A DNA stretch of 7,190 nucleotides from Defluviitaleaceae bacterium (GCA_009783525.1 WRDG01000116.1:1-7190), one strand, 5' to 3'; shown: positions 1 to 5,728, counted from the stretch's first letter. Program-made: numbers and translations. The notes: a model not told the origin generated them from the letters alone.

Positions 1-23
1 ACAGAGGTAAATTTCTGATGATG

Positions 24-64
24 TTCAACAACAAAAGATATATGTTTTCGTCTTTGTTGTTGAA
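24..64. repeat. AT-rich inverted repeat (imperfect hairpin)
   Basis: The left arm TTCAACAACAAAAGA (24-38) pairs with the right arm TCTTTGTTGTTGAA (51-64). This gives 14 base pairs with one bulged A and a 12-base loop. No T-run follows on the plus strand, so it is not an evident intrinsic terminator. It lies just upstream of the point where the acyl-carrier-related reading frame loses its N-terminus. A small insertion scar, an RNA structure in the operon leader, or chance in AT-rich DNA are all possible. Confidence 0.5.
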
Positions 65-84
65 ACGGAATTCACACTCTTTAA

Positions 85-285
85 GGTGAAGATAGAAGGT
101 GGATTTGGGTAGCCCCTTTAACCGGTGATTTTTTTAGATTAACTGCATATGATTTAGTTTATTTTATATTCGAAATAGAAAAAGCATTTAATACACAAAT
201 AAAAGAAGAATTTTTTAAGACTTACGGACTCTGCACATTAAATGGAATAGCAAATGCAGTGCAAAAAAGCATGAAAACAAATTAA
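85..285 (+). pseudogene. Acyl-carrier-related protein of a peptide maturation system, N-terminus missing
   Basis: This frame is open from 85 to the TAA at 283-285 but contains no ATG, GTG or TTG start. In-frame stops occur at 16, 19, 61 and 82. From about position 121 the translation has the helix II-III pattern of an acyl carrier protein: TGDFFRLTAYDLVYFIFEIE, then KAFNTQIKEEFF, then a Thr-Leu-Asn-Gly-Ile-Ala-Asn-Ala-Val stretch. The family is normally about 80-90 residues, so roughly the first 30 are absent. Where a true carrier has Asp-Ser-Leu, this has Thr-Ala-Tyr, so the phosphopantetheine serine is missing. From memory, that is consistent with the 'acyl carrier-related' family (TIGR04069-like) found in clostridial Cys-rich peptide loci. 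It ends 29 bases before the lipoprotein gene on the same strand. It could be a true remnant, a frameshifted gene, or a sequencing error upstream. The fold call is fairly secure and the exact family is inferred. Confidence 0.6.
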
Positions 286-301
286 CTAAATAATCAATGA
301 A

Positions 302-306
302 GGGAG
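302..306 (+). promoter_or_regulatory. Ribosome binding site that fixes the lipoprotein start
   Basis: GGGAG lies 8 bases before the ATG at 315. The alternative in-frame ATG at 297 has no such site and would place the purine run inside the coding sequence. Starting at 315 also gives a textbook short lipoprotein signal peptide. Confidence 0.7.
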
Positions 307-314
307 AATGTAAA

Positions 315-2012
315 ATGAAATATATGAAAATTATGTGTGCAATACTTTTATTAGTTTTGACTTCATGCAGAATAGAAAGTAAAAAAATCGAATTGTCTGA
401 TCTAGTAAACCAAGATGAAGTGTCAAGTAACGATAATTACCATAATGAAATAGGTCAAGATGATTTTGAGTCATCTATTTTAAGCGGTACGATTGATATT
501 ATTGTGCCAAGCGGTATTTTTCAAGAAATAAACGATATGGCACGTATTTTCATGCGGAAACACGATAATGTGATAGTAAACGTTAAAGCATTAAAAAATT
601 ATTTGACAGGCAACCCGGAAATAACCAGTATAACGTTTGATGAATACAAAGATCATAAACGTATAATTGTACAAACAGGCACTACATCATTAACAATGTC
701 TGCACATATAGATATGAGCAATGCATTAATATTTGAAAGTTATGTAGATACGTTAGAACAAATAGATTACATGCAAAACGACTATGCAAAGGAAATAGAA
801 AACATGCTGCTAACGAATACCGCGCCTGATATATTCGTAGCGCCGAAAGATTATTTTTTATACGATGTTGGAATACACAGTTATTTAGTAAATGTTTATG
901 AATTAATGGAAAACGACAGTACATTTGATTACAACGATTATTTTATAAACATAATCGATGCTTTCGCTGTGAACGATATGCTGTACGAATTTCCAATTAA
1001 TTTTTGTTACCATTATATCGCGGTGAACAGTAATGCTAATAATGAACTTATCGATTTGTTTACTGTACATAAGAACACAATCAATTGGTTCGAATTGTAT
1101 GAATTCGGCAACAGCAATTACGCATACATAAATAATAATGAAATGGGTATATATCACGCATATCATACTGATATGGTTCAATTTACGTTTAACAGTTTGT
1201 TAGAATATAAACGAGGTTTGAATAATTTAAACGACAAAAAGTACTTAAATCTATTAAAAGAAATAGCCGAAAACATGCAAACGAAAGATGCATTCGAAAG
1301 ATGGGATTTTGTATGCGATGTATCTATACGTAACAATGAAAATCTAAGCGAATGGCACGGAAAATATTTGTTTTTGAGAATTCCACATAATGCGTTTCAA
1401 TATTTTGTACCTACAGCAGAAGGCAAAGGCCACGAATTTATCCAACCACTACCCTATACAGACGATAAAAGCAGGGTGATTTTGACAGCGGATCAAACAG
1501 CGGGTAACATATTCCAAATCAGATTATGTATTAACGAAAAATCCGAAAACAAACAATTGGCATGGGAATTTACAAAATTTATGACACAGCCCGAAGCTTA
1601 TGGTAAAAGAAATGCACCATATAGAGCAATTGAGCCGAATCATGTTTTTATGGGTAACCATTTCGCTTCCATAAATAAACAAACATATGCAGATTACTTA
1701 ACATATGCACTAACAGGCATCATTGCAAATATGTCAAAATCGAATGCGGAAACACACAGGTATGCGTATATGCTTAAGAACATGAGCGACATTAATGTTA
1801 TTGAAAAAGAAATAATTAATAAAGTTGAAACAATGCAATTTACTTATGTACCTGTATATTTCAACAAGAGTACAGCACTAATGTTCAGCACGAAATATGA
1901 AGATAATTTAATAAAAGGGATATATAAAATTTATGAAAATATGCTTGTGCAAAGAAATGTAAACGAAATAATTCCATATGAAAAATGGATAAATAATGAC
2001 GAGGAGAATTGA
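315..2012 (+). CDS. Extracellular solute-binding-type lipoprotein linked to a Cys-rich peptide gene
   Basis: The protein has 565 residues. The N-terminus is a lipoprotein signal: two lysines in the first five residues, a hydrophobic run at 6-15, then the lipobox Leu-Thr-Ser-Cys with Cys18 as the lipidation site. A polar linker reaches residue 57. The rest follows the layout of ABC-transporter family 1 substrate-binding proteins: a first strand near 58-65 (TIDIIVPSG), a helix with Phe-Met-Arg-Lys-His, an Ala-Pro-Asp-Ile-Phe segment at 170-174 before the hinge, and a late Ala-Trp-Glu-Phe-Thr-Lys-Phe-Met motif near 412-425 that is typical of this fold. It would be anchored to the outer face of the membrane. 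The ligand cannot be read from the sequence, and no permease or ATPase is in the window. The gene is AT-rich like the peptide gene that follows after one base, so the two are probably translationally coupled. A role in binding, sensing or exporting the peptide is inference. The fold assignment is by pattern only. Confidence 0.75.
   Translation: MKYMKIMCAILLLVLTSCRIESKKIELSDLVNQDEVSSNDNYHNEIGQDDFESSILSGTIDIIVPSGIFQEINDMARIFMRKHDNVIVNVKALKNYLTGNPEITSITFDEYKDHKRIIVQTGTTSLTMSAHIDMSNALIFESYVDTLEQIDYMQNDYAKEIENMLLTNTAPDIFVAPKDYFLYDVGIHSYLVNVYELMENDSTFDYNDYFINIIDAFAVNDMLYEFPINFCYHYIAVNSNANNELIDLFTVHKNTINWFELYEFGNSNYAYINNNEMGIYHAYHTDMVQFTFNSLLEYKRGLNNLNDKKYLNLLKEIAENMQTKDAFERWDFVCDVSIRNNENLSEWHGKYLFLRIPHNAFQYFVPTAEGKGHEFIQPLPYTDDKSRVILTADQTAGNIFQIRLCINEKSENKQLAWEFTKFMTQPEAYGKRNAPYRAIEPNHVFMGNHFASINKQTYADYLTYALTGIIANMSKSNAETHRYAYMLKNMSDINVIEKEIINKVETMQFTYVPVYFNKSTALMFSTKYEDNLIKGIYKIYENMLVQRNVNEIIPYEKWINNDEEN
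2001..2006 (+). promoter_or_regulatory. Ribosome binding site of the Cys-rich peptide gene
   Basis: GAGGAG lies inside the last codons of the lipoprotein gene, 7 bases before the ATG at 2014. It is the main reason for accepting this 42-codon reading frame as a real gene. Confidence 0.8.
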
Positions 2013-2013
2013 A

Positions 2014-2142
2014 ATGAGAAAAATTATCAAAAGGGTCGTAACAGTAGAAACATTTGTTGATGAAACAATGCTAAATGATTCTTGCACTTGTACTTGCACC
2101 TGTACAAGCGCAGCAGTTTGTATATGCGCGTCATGTCCGTAA
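2014..2142 (+). CDS. Cys-rich RiPP precursor peptide, Clo7bot/CLI_3235-like
   Basis: A 42-residue peptide. Residues 1-23 form a leader with a basic start (Met-Arg-Lys-Ile-Ile-Lys-Arg) and a Thr-Val-Glu-Thr-Phe segment, followed by acidic residues. Residues 24-42 are CTCTCTCTSAAVCICASCP, with seven cysteines at 24, 26, 28, 30, 36, 38 and 41. The coding DNA contains four TGYACN hexamers (2083-2106). From memory, Clo7bot/CLI_3235 family precursors share the short basic leader, a Val-Glu-Ala/Thr-aromatic motif and alternating cysteines, and are matured with a radical SAM enzyme (CcpM type). A strong ribosome site and the one-base gap after the lipoprotein gene support expression in the same operon. 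The reading frame is solid. The RiPP class is a strong inference and the final structure (for example thioether or other Cys-derived links) is unknown. No maturase is in the window. A metal-binding peptide is the main alternative. Confidence 0.8.
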   Translation: MRKIIKRVVTVETFVDETMLNDSCTCTCTCTSAAVCICASCP

Positions 2143-2188
2143 TTTTATTAATCGCGAAGCGGAAACATCACGCTCGAATACGGGGCCG

Positions 2189-2292
2189 GCAGTTAGCACT
2201 GCTCGCAGTTATTAACTGCTTAGCAGTTTAAAACTGCTTGCAATTTAAAAACCGCAAGCAATTAAAAACTGTTCGCAGTTTAAAAAATTCCC
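2189..2292. repeat. Array of six degenerate 16-18 bp palindromic units
   Basis: Units begin at 2189, 2205, 2223, 2240, 2258 and 2275 with the approximate consensus GCAGTTTAAAACTGCTT. Units 1 to 3 are themselves palindromic: GCAGT/ACTGC around TAGC (2189-2202), GCAGTTA/TAACTGC around one T (2205-2219), and AGCAGTTT/AAACTGCT around one A (2222-2238). Units 4 to 6 are increasingly degenerate. The array lies between the stop of the peptide gene and the stop of the opposing methyltransferase gene, so it is not in a promoter position for either. It could fold as stacked hairpins at the 3' end of the peptide transcript or be a decayed mobile repeat. Confidence 0.75.
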
Positions 2293-2296
2293 GCAT

Positions 2297-3160
2297 CTAA
2301 AACTCAACACGGCAGTACAACCCGCAGGGTAAAGACGGGCCGTTTTCGGCGGCGATACCAATCTCACCGCATGAAAACGAGCCCGTTTTTTTATTTTGCC
2401 CGTTCTCTATTGCCATGCGGCACACATTTTCCGCAACGGACGGCGAAAAACCCGACGTGTATGAGTTGAGCAAAAAAAACAGCGGCCTGTCGGAAAGCAA
2501 AGCGGCGCACGATTGGACGAGCGCAAACAGATTGTCCGTCAGCTTCCAGAGCTCGCCGGACGGCCCGCGCCCGTAGACGGGCGGGTCCATTATGATTGCG
2601 TCGTACCTGCTGCCCCGCCGCTGTTCGCGCAGGCAAAACTTTTGCACGTCGTCGGTCAATATGCGGCACGGTTTTTCGGAAAGGCCGCAAAGGTCTATGT
2701 TTTCTTTTGCGCGGCGGTTCATGCCCTTTGAAGCGTCAACATGCGTCACGTCCGCGCCGCCCGCAAGGCAGGATGCGGTCGCGCCGCCGGTGTAGGCGAA
2801 TAAATTTAACACGCGAACGGGCCTGCCCGCCTTTTTTATTTTGCCGGCTTCCCAGCGCCAGTTCACCGCTTGCTCCGGGAACAGGCCCATGTGCTTAAAG
2901 TCCGCGGGGCTCACGCGGAACGTCAGCCCGTCGCAGCGCACGAGGATTCGGCTCGGAATTTCTTTTAAATATTCCCAGCGGCCGCCGCCTCCGGCGTCGC
3001 GGCAGTACCTCATGTGCAAATTTTTCCATTCGGCGAGCGTGCGCGGCCATATGGCGGCAGGGTCCGGCCTCGCGGTTACCGTTGCGCCCCAGCGCTCGAG
3101 CTTTTCGCCGCCGCCCGTGTCTATAAGCGAATAGTCGCGCCAACCCTCCGGCGTAAGCAT
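2297..3160 (-). CDS. Class I SAM-dependent methyltransferase, RlmK/RlmI-like (COG1092)
   Basis: The protein has 287 residues. It probably methylates rRNA using S-adenosylmethionine, in the cytoplasm. Visible motifs are: SAM-binding motif I at 118-127 (NLFAYTGGAT); motif II with Asp142 (THVDASKGM), which holds the ribose; Asp170-Asp171 in an adenine-contact position; and the catalytic-type motif IV Met-Asp-Pro-Pro-Val-Tyr-Gly at 191-197. Residues 1-85 form the family's N-terminal region. There is no PUA domain like that of E. coli RlmI, so it matches the shorter clostridial form, and the length is normal. An upstream ATG at 3223 exists but lacks a ribosome site and would overlap the promoter, so the ATG at 3160 is preferred. 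GC content is high, unlike the peptide locus beside its 3' end. The exact target nucleotide is not known, so no symbol is given. Confidence 0.85.
   Translation of the reverse strand: MLTPEGWRDYSLIDTGGGEKLERWGATVTARPDPAAIWPRTLAEWKNLHMRYCRDAGGGGRWEYLKEIPSRILVRCDGLTFRVSPADFKHMGLFPEQAVNWRWEAGKIKKAGRPVRVLNLFAYTGGATASCLAGGADVTHVDASKGMNRRAKENIDLCGLSEKPCRILTDDVQKFCLREQRRGSRYDAIIMDPPVYGRGPSGELWKLTDNLFALVQSCAALLSDRPLFFLLNSYTSGFSPSVAENVCRMAIENGQNKKTGSFSCGEIGIAAENGPSLPCGLYCRVEF
2335..2392 (+). terminator. Terminator-like hairpin for the peptide operon, inside the opposing gene
   Basis: The left arm ACGGGC-C-GTTTTC (2335-2347) pairs with the right arm GAAAAC-GA-GCCCGT (2373-2386), giving 12 pairs with a small internal bulge and a loop of about 25 bases. 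A run of seven T follows (2386-2392). It is oriented to stop plus-strand transcription from the peptide operon but lies within the last codons of the minus-strand methyltransferase gene. On the minus strand only a short T-run follows. The large loop lowers confidence. Confidence 0.5.
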
Positions 3161-3167
3161 TGCGGCA

Positions 3168-3174
3168 CACCTCC
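3168..3174 (-). promoter_or_regulatory. Ribosome binding site that fixes the methyltransferase start
   Basis: GGAGGTG on the minus strand lies 7 bases before the ATG at 3160. No comparable site precedes the upstream in-frame ATG at 3223. Confidence 0.8.
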
Positions 3175-3202
3175 GTGTAAAATAATTAATAAGCAAGCGA
3201 GT

Positions 3203-3208
3203 ATTATA
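3203..3208 (-). promoter_or_regulatory. Probable -10 element of the methyltransferase promoter
   Basis: A perfect TATAAT on the minus strand lies about 43 bases before the start codon, in the AT-rich divergent spacer. The -35 region at 16-18 bases spacing is weak (GGTTTA/GTTTAT), so the promoter call rests mainly on the -10 and its position. Confidence 0.45.
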
Positions 3209-3274
3209 CATACTTTTTATCAATATAAACCGAATGTAAAAAAAATTACAGCATTATGCAATATTTGCAACAAA

Positions 3275-3283
3275 TGTTAAAAT
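3275..3283 (+). promoter_or_regulatory. Possible extended -10 for the URO-D/phosphoesterase genes
   Basis: TGTTAAAAT fits the extended -10 pattern TGnTAnAAT. The -35 position (3255-3260, TATGCA) is poor. Transcription would begin near 3290, which would exclude the in-frame ATG at 3282 and agrees with a start at 3324. Confidence 0.35.
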
Positions 3284-3311
3284 GCAGGAGCTGTTTTATT
3301 TACCAAGGGAC

Positions 3312-3315
3312 GGAG
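3312..3315 (+). promoter_or_regulatory. Ribosome binding site that fixes the URO-D family start
   Basis: GGAG lies 8 bases before the ATG at 3324. The earlier in-frame ATG at 3282 is preceded only by AT-rich sequence. Confidence 0.55.
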
Positions 3316-3323
3316 ATGGCAGG

Positions 3324-4352
3324 ATGACGGCAAGGGAAATAATCAAGCAGAGCCTTGACCACAAGGGCACGGCCGTGACGCCGTACACCGCGGCTTTCGA
3401 GCAGGACATTCATAAAAGGCTCGGGGAGTATTACGGCGACAGCGGCTGGGAACAAAAAAAGCTGAGGCAGTTTATGTGCTGCCATCTTTACGCAGACACC
3501 GTGCGCATGCGGCAGATAGACGACGTCTATTCGACGGACGGTTACGGCGCGCTTTGGCGAATGGACCGCGTGCCGTGGCATCTCGAAAAACCGCCGCTGC
3601 CCGAACCGAAAATAAACGGCGCGGCTTTCCCAAAGGCCGACGATTTTGTCGCGGGCATAAAAGAACAAAAAAAAAGCGCGATAGCGGCGTTTGAAGCGGA
3701 CGGCGAGCATTACAGGATGATCTCGATGGGCTGGGGCATATTCGAACACTCCTGGCGGATGCGCGGGTTTGAAAACGCCTTGACCGACATGCATTTGGAA
3801 GAAAAATTTTACGCCGAGCTCACGGAACGCCTTACGGATATTTTCATCGAGATGCTAAAGGCCTGCGAGGACGTGCCGGCGGACGCGGTGCTGTTCGGCG
3901 ACGATTGGGGCGACCAGCGCGGCGTGATCATGGGCGCGCAGCGCTGGCGCAAATTTTTAAAGCCGTGCTGGAAGCGGATATACGCCGAAACCCACCGACA
4001 GGGCAAAAAAACGCTGCAACATTCCTGCGGCGGCATTTCCGAAATTTACGGGGACTTGATCGAAATAGGGCTTGACTGCCACGAAAGCGCGCAGCCGGAA
4101 CCCGCGGGCATGGCGACCGAGCAAATAAAAAAACGCTGGGGCGGCGAGCTCTCCTTTTGGGGATGCCTGGGCAGCCAAAGCGTATTGCACGACAAAAGTC
4201 CCGAAGAAATTAAAAAGGCGGTGTTTTTTTTGCGCGACTTGTTCCGTAACGACGGCGGATTTATTTTGGCCCCGGCCAAGCCGCTGTTTAACGAAACGCC
4301 GATCGAAAAAGCCGCAGCGTTTGTGGAAGCGTTAACGGAAATAAATCTATAA
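3324..4352 (+). CDS. Uroporphyrinogen decarboxylase (URO-D) family protein, function unassigned
   Basis: The protein has 342 residues, the usual size for the URO-D fold (a TIM barrel). This fold covers true HemE and also MtaA/CmuA-type cobalamin-linked methyltransferases. Visible marks are: a Gly-Asp-Asp-Trp-Gly segment in the middle (LFGDDWGDQRGVIM), then Phe-Leu-Lys-Pro, and His233-Ser-Cys235-Gly-Gly, the His-x-Cys arrangement that binds zinc in the methyltransferase branch. Near the C-terminus Gly-Gly-Phe-Ile-Leu-Ala-Pro-Ala-Lys-Pro closes the barrel. The N-terminus lacks the conserved arginine-rich substrate motif of HemE, and no haem gene is nearby, so HemE itself is unlikely. No corrinoid protein or methyltransferase partner is in the window, so the substrate cannot be named. 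The metallophosphoesterase gene follows after 39 bases on the same strand and is probably co-transcribed. Confidence 0.8.
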   Translation: MTAREIIKQSLDHKGTAVTPYTAAFEQDIHKRLGEYYGDSGWEQKKLRQFMCCHLYADTVRMRQIDDVYSTDGYGALWRMDRVPWHLEKPPLPEPKINGAAFPKADDFVAGIKEQKKSAIAAFEADGEHYRMISMGWGIFEHSWRMRGFENALTDMHLEEKFYAELTERLTDIFIEMLKACEDVPADAVLFGDDWGDQRGVIMGAQRWRKFLKPCWKRIYAETHRQGKKTLQHSCGGISEIYGDLIEIGLDCHESAQPEPAGMATEQIKKRWGGELSFWGCLGSQSVLHDKSPEEIKKAVFFLRDLFRNDGGFILAPAKPLFNETPIEKAAAFVEALTEINL

Positions 4353-4391
4353 ATATTTTTATAAATTTGCACCAACCGGGAGACTCGACGC

Positions 4392-5093
4392 ATGACTTAT
4401 TGCATATCCGACATTCACGGCTGCTACAACGAATTTGAAAAGCTTTTGAGCGCCGTTTCGTTCACGGACGACGACACCCTTTATATTTTGGGCGACGCGG
4501 TAGACAGGGGTTACGATTCGCTCAAATGCCTGCTGCGGATAATGGACGCTCCAAACATGCACATGCTGATGGGCAACCACGAAAAACTTATGATCAACGG
4601 CTTAAAATACGACGACAAGCTCGATTGGTTTTATAACGGCGGGAAGAAGACTCTCGACGAACTTAGCAATTACAACGACGACGTAAAAAACAAAATTACG
4701 GAATATTTGCTCGAGCTTCCGTACCACTTCACCTACGAAACCGAAACAACGAAATTTTTGCTCGTGCACGCCGGCATCCGAGTCAACCCCGCGCTTGCCG
4801 GCGAACAGCTCGAAAGCATCATGGCGTACCAAAACCTCGACGACTTGATTTGGATCCGCGAAAGTTTTATAAACTATCCCGGCCTGCCCGGTTATACGAT
4901 AATCTTCGGCCACACGCCGACACAGTACCTGCGAATGGCGGACGGCTCGTCGCCGCCCGTGTGGCACGACGAAACCTTCGGCGACAAAATTGCCATAGAC
5001 GGCGGCTGCGTCTACGGCATTGCCAACAGGGGCGCACTCAACGCCATCTGCCTCGACAACATGAAAAAATTTACCGTTTATAATAAAAATTAA
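4392..5093 (+). CDS. PPP-type metallophosphoesterase (Ser/Thr phosphatase or ApaH-like)
   Basis: The protein has 233 residues and is cytoplasmic, with a complete two-metal phosphoesterase active site. Motifs in order are: Asp7-Ile-His9-Gly; Gly34-Asp35-Ala-Val-Asp38-Arg39-Gly40; Gly61-Asn62-His63-Glu64; His126-Ala-Gly128; and Gly173-His174-Thr-Pro. These are the metal ligands and the phosphate-binding arginine of the PPP family, which includes PrpA/PrpB-like protein phosphatases and symmetrical Ap4A hydrolases. The length suits the small bacterial protein phosphatases. Sequence alone does not separate the two activities. The GGAG at 4379-4382, 9 bases before the ATG, supports this start. The gene's stop lies one base from the stop of the opposing yajC, and I see no terminator between them. 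Its tie to the URO-D gene may be positional only. Confidence 0.88.
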   Translation: MTYCISDIHGCYNEFEKLLSAVSFTDDDTLYILGDAVDRGYDSLKCLLRIMDAPNMHMLMGNHEKLMINGLKYDDKLDWFYNGGKKTLDELSNYNDDVKNKITEYLLELPYHFTYETETTKFLLVHAGIRVNPALAGEQLESIMAYQNLDDLIWIRESFINYPGLPGYTIIFGHTPTQYLRMADGSSPPVWHDETFGDKIAIDGGCVYGIANRGALNAICLDNMKKFTVYNKN

Positions 5094-5094
5094 A

Positions 5095-5637
5095 TTATTC
5101 CCCGCTGTCCGCCTTTTTTTCGGGGGTCATAACGGGCGTCCTTATCGCGGCGACGTCGGATTTTAATACGGGGATTTTTACCGGGCGGGTTGTGCCAAAC
5201 TCAACTACGAAGCAGTCTTCGCCAACGTCCGATACGCGGCCGAAGAGGCCGCTGCCCGTGACGATATTGTCGCCCACTTTTATTGAGGCCTGCATTTCTT
5301 TGGCCTTTTTTTCGCGCTTGCGCTGGGGACGGAACAGAAGGAAGTACATGCCTACGAAAATGGCGGCGTAAAAAATCCAGATCCACGCGCTCGACCAAAT
5401 GCTCGGCGCGGGTTCGTCTTCCGGGGGCGGTGCGGACGAGGGCGTTATGGTGGACGCCGTGGCCGGCGTTTCGGAACCGGTCGAATCTGTAGATTGGTCT
5501 GCGGAATTTGCGCCGGAACCGAGCGTGCCTTCTTGGAGCTGCTGCAACTCCCTTTCGGAATCGGTAGTAAGCAGCGGGCTTACCGTCGGAACAACGGCTG
5601 CGAAGGCTGAGCCGTCGCTTAAAAAAATATAACTCAC
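5095..5637 (-). CDS. yajC: Sec translocon accessory protein YajC with a long N-terminal extension
   Basis: The protein has 180 residues. YajC is a small inner-membrane partner of SecDF and SecYEG in protein export. The diagnostic core is a single membrane segment at about 80-102 followed by Phe-Arg-Pro-Gln-Arg-Lys (102-107), a basic helix, and the soluble domain (IKVGDNIVTGSGLFGRV, 119-135, then a Val-Val-Glu-Phe strand). E. coli YajC is about 110 residues. Here about 79 residues precede the membrane segment and are rich in Ser, Thr, Pro, Ala and acidic residues, probably an exposed disordered tail. The start is a GTG, fixed by GGAGGT six bases upstream; no internal Met or GTG lies before the membrane span. 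It lies downstream of tgt, as in many bacteria, but is followed by converging genes and not by secD/secF. It probably has its own promoter. Confidence 0.93.
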   Translation of the reverse strand: MSYIFLSDGSAFAAVVPTVSPLLTTDSERELQQLQEGTLGSGANSADQSTDSTGSETPATASTITPSSAPPPEDEPAPSIWSSAWIWIFYAAIFVGMYFLLFRPQRKREKKAKEMQASIKVGDNIVTGSGLFGRVSDVGEDCFVVEFGTTRPVKIPVLKSDVAAIRTPVMTPEKKADSGE

Positions 5638-5643
5638 TTATTT

Positions 5644-5649
5644 ACCTCC
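5644..5649 (-). promoter_or_regulatory. yajC: Strong ribosome binding site before the GTG start of yajC
   Basis: GGAGGT on the minus strand lies 6 bases before the GTG at 5637. It decides the unusual start and therefore the reality of the long N-terminal extension. Confidence 0.85.
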
Positions 5650-5699
5650 CGGATTAATTGGGTAAAGCCGATAAAATTTATCAAGCCTCGGCCGCTTTA

Positions 5700-5728
5700 A
5701 TTATATTAGCGTAATGTAGGCGCGTCAA
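5700..5728 (-). promoter_or_regulatory. yajC: Sigma-70/SigA-type promoter for yajC overlapping the tgt stop
   Basis: On the minus strand the -35 TTGACG (5728-5723) and a perfect -10 TATAAT (5705-5700) are separated by exactly 17 bases. The -35 includes the TGA stop codon of tgt. Transcription would begin near 5693 and give a leader of about 56 bases before yajC, which could therefore be expressed independently of tgt. Confidence 0.65.

Noticed and set aside
11..112. Short open stretch in frame 2 as the missing N-terminus of the carrier protein via frameshifting
   Set aside because: It has no start codon and does not resemble an ACP first helix, and no slippery sequence is evident near the junction.
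1908..2099. Minus-strand 63-residue frame opposite the peptide gene
   Set aside because: It is the shadow of the lipoprotein end and the Cys-rich frame, has no ribosome site, and its Val/Gln repeats simply mirror the TGYACN hexamers.
2189..2292. CRISPR array
   Set aside because: Units are contiguous 16-18 bp copies without unique spacers, and no cas gene is present.
2391..3280. Several overlapping Arg/Ala/Pro-rich frames on both strands over the methyltransferase gene
   Set aside because: They are GC-rich shadow frames; only the frame with full SAM motifs and a good ribosome site is convincing.
3300..3794. 164-residue minus-strand frame across the URO-D gene
   Set aside because: No recognisable domain and an antisense composition typical of shadows; the plus frame has family motifs.
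5080..5110. Bidirectional terminator between the phosphoesterase and yajC
   Set aside because: The stops are one base apart and I see no stable stem with flanking A and T runs.
5670..5682. GATAAAATTTATC palindrome before yajC as an operator
   Set aside because: Only six AT-rich pairs, a single copy, downstream of the predicted transcription start; too weak to claim.
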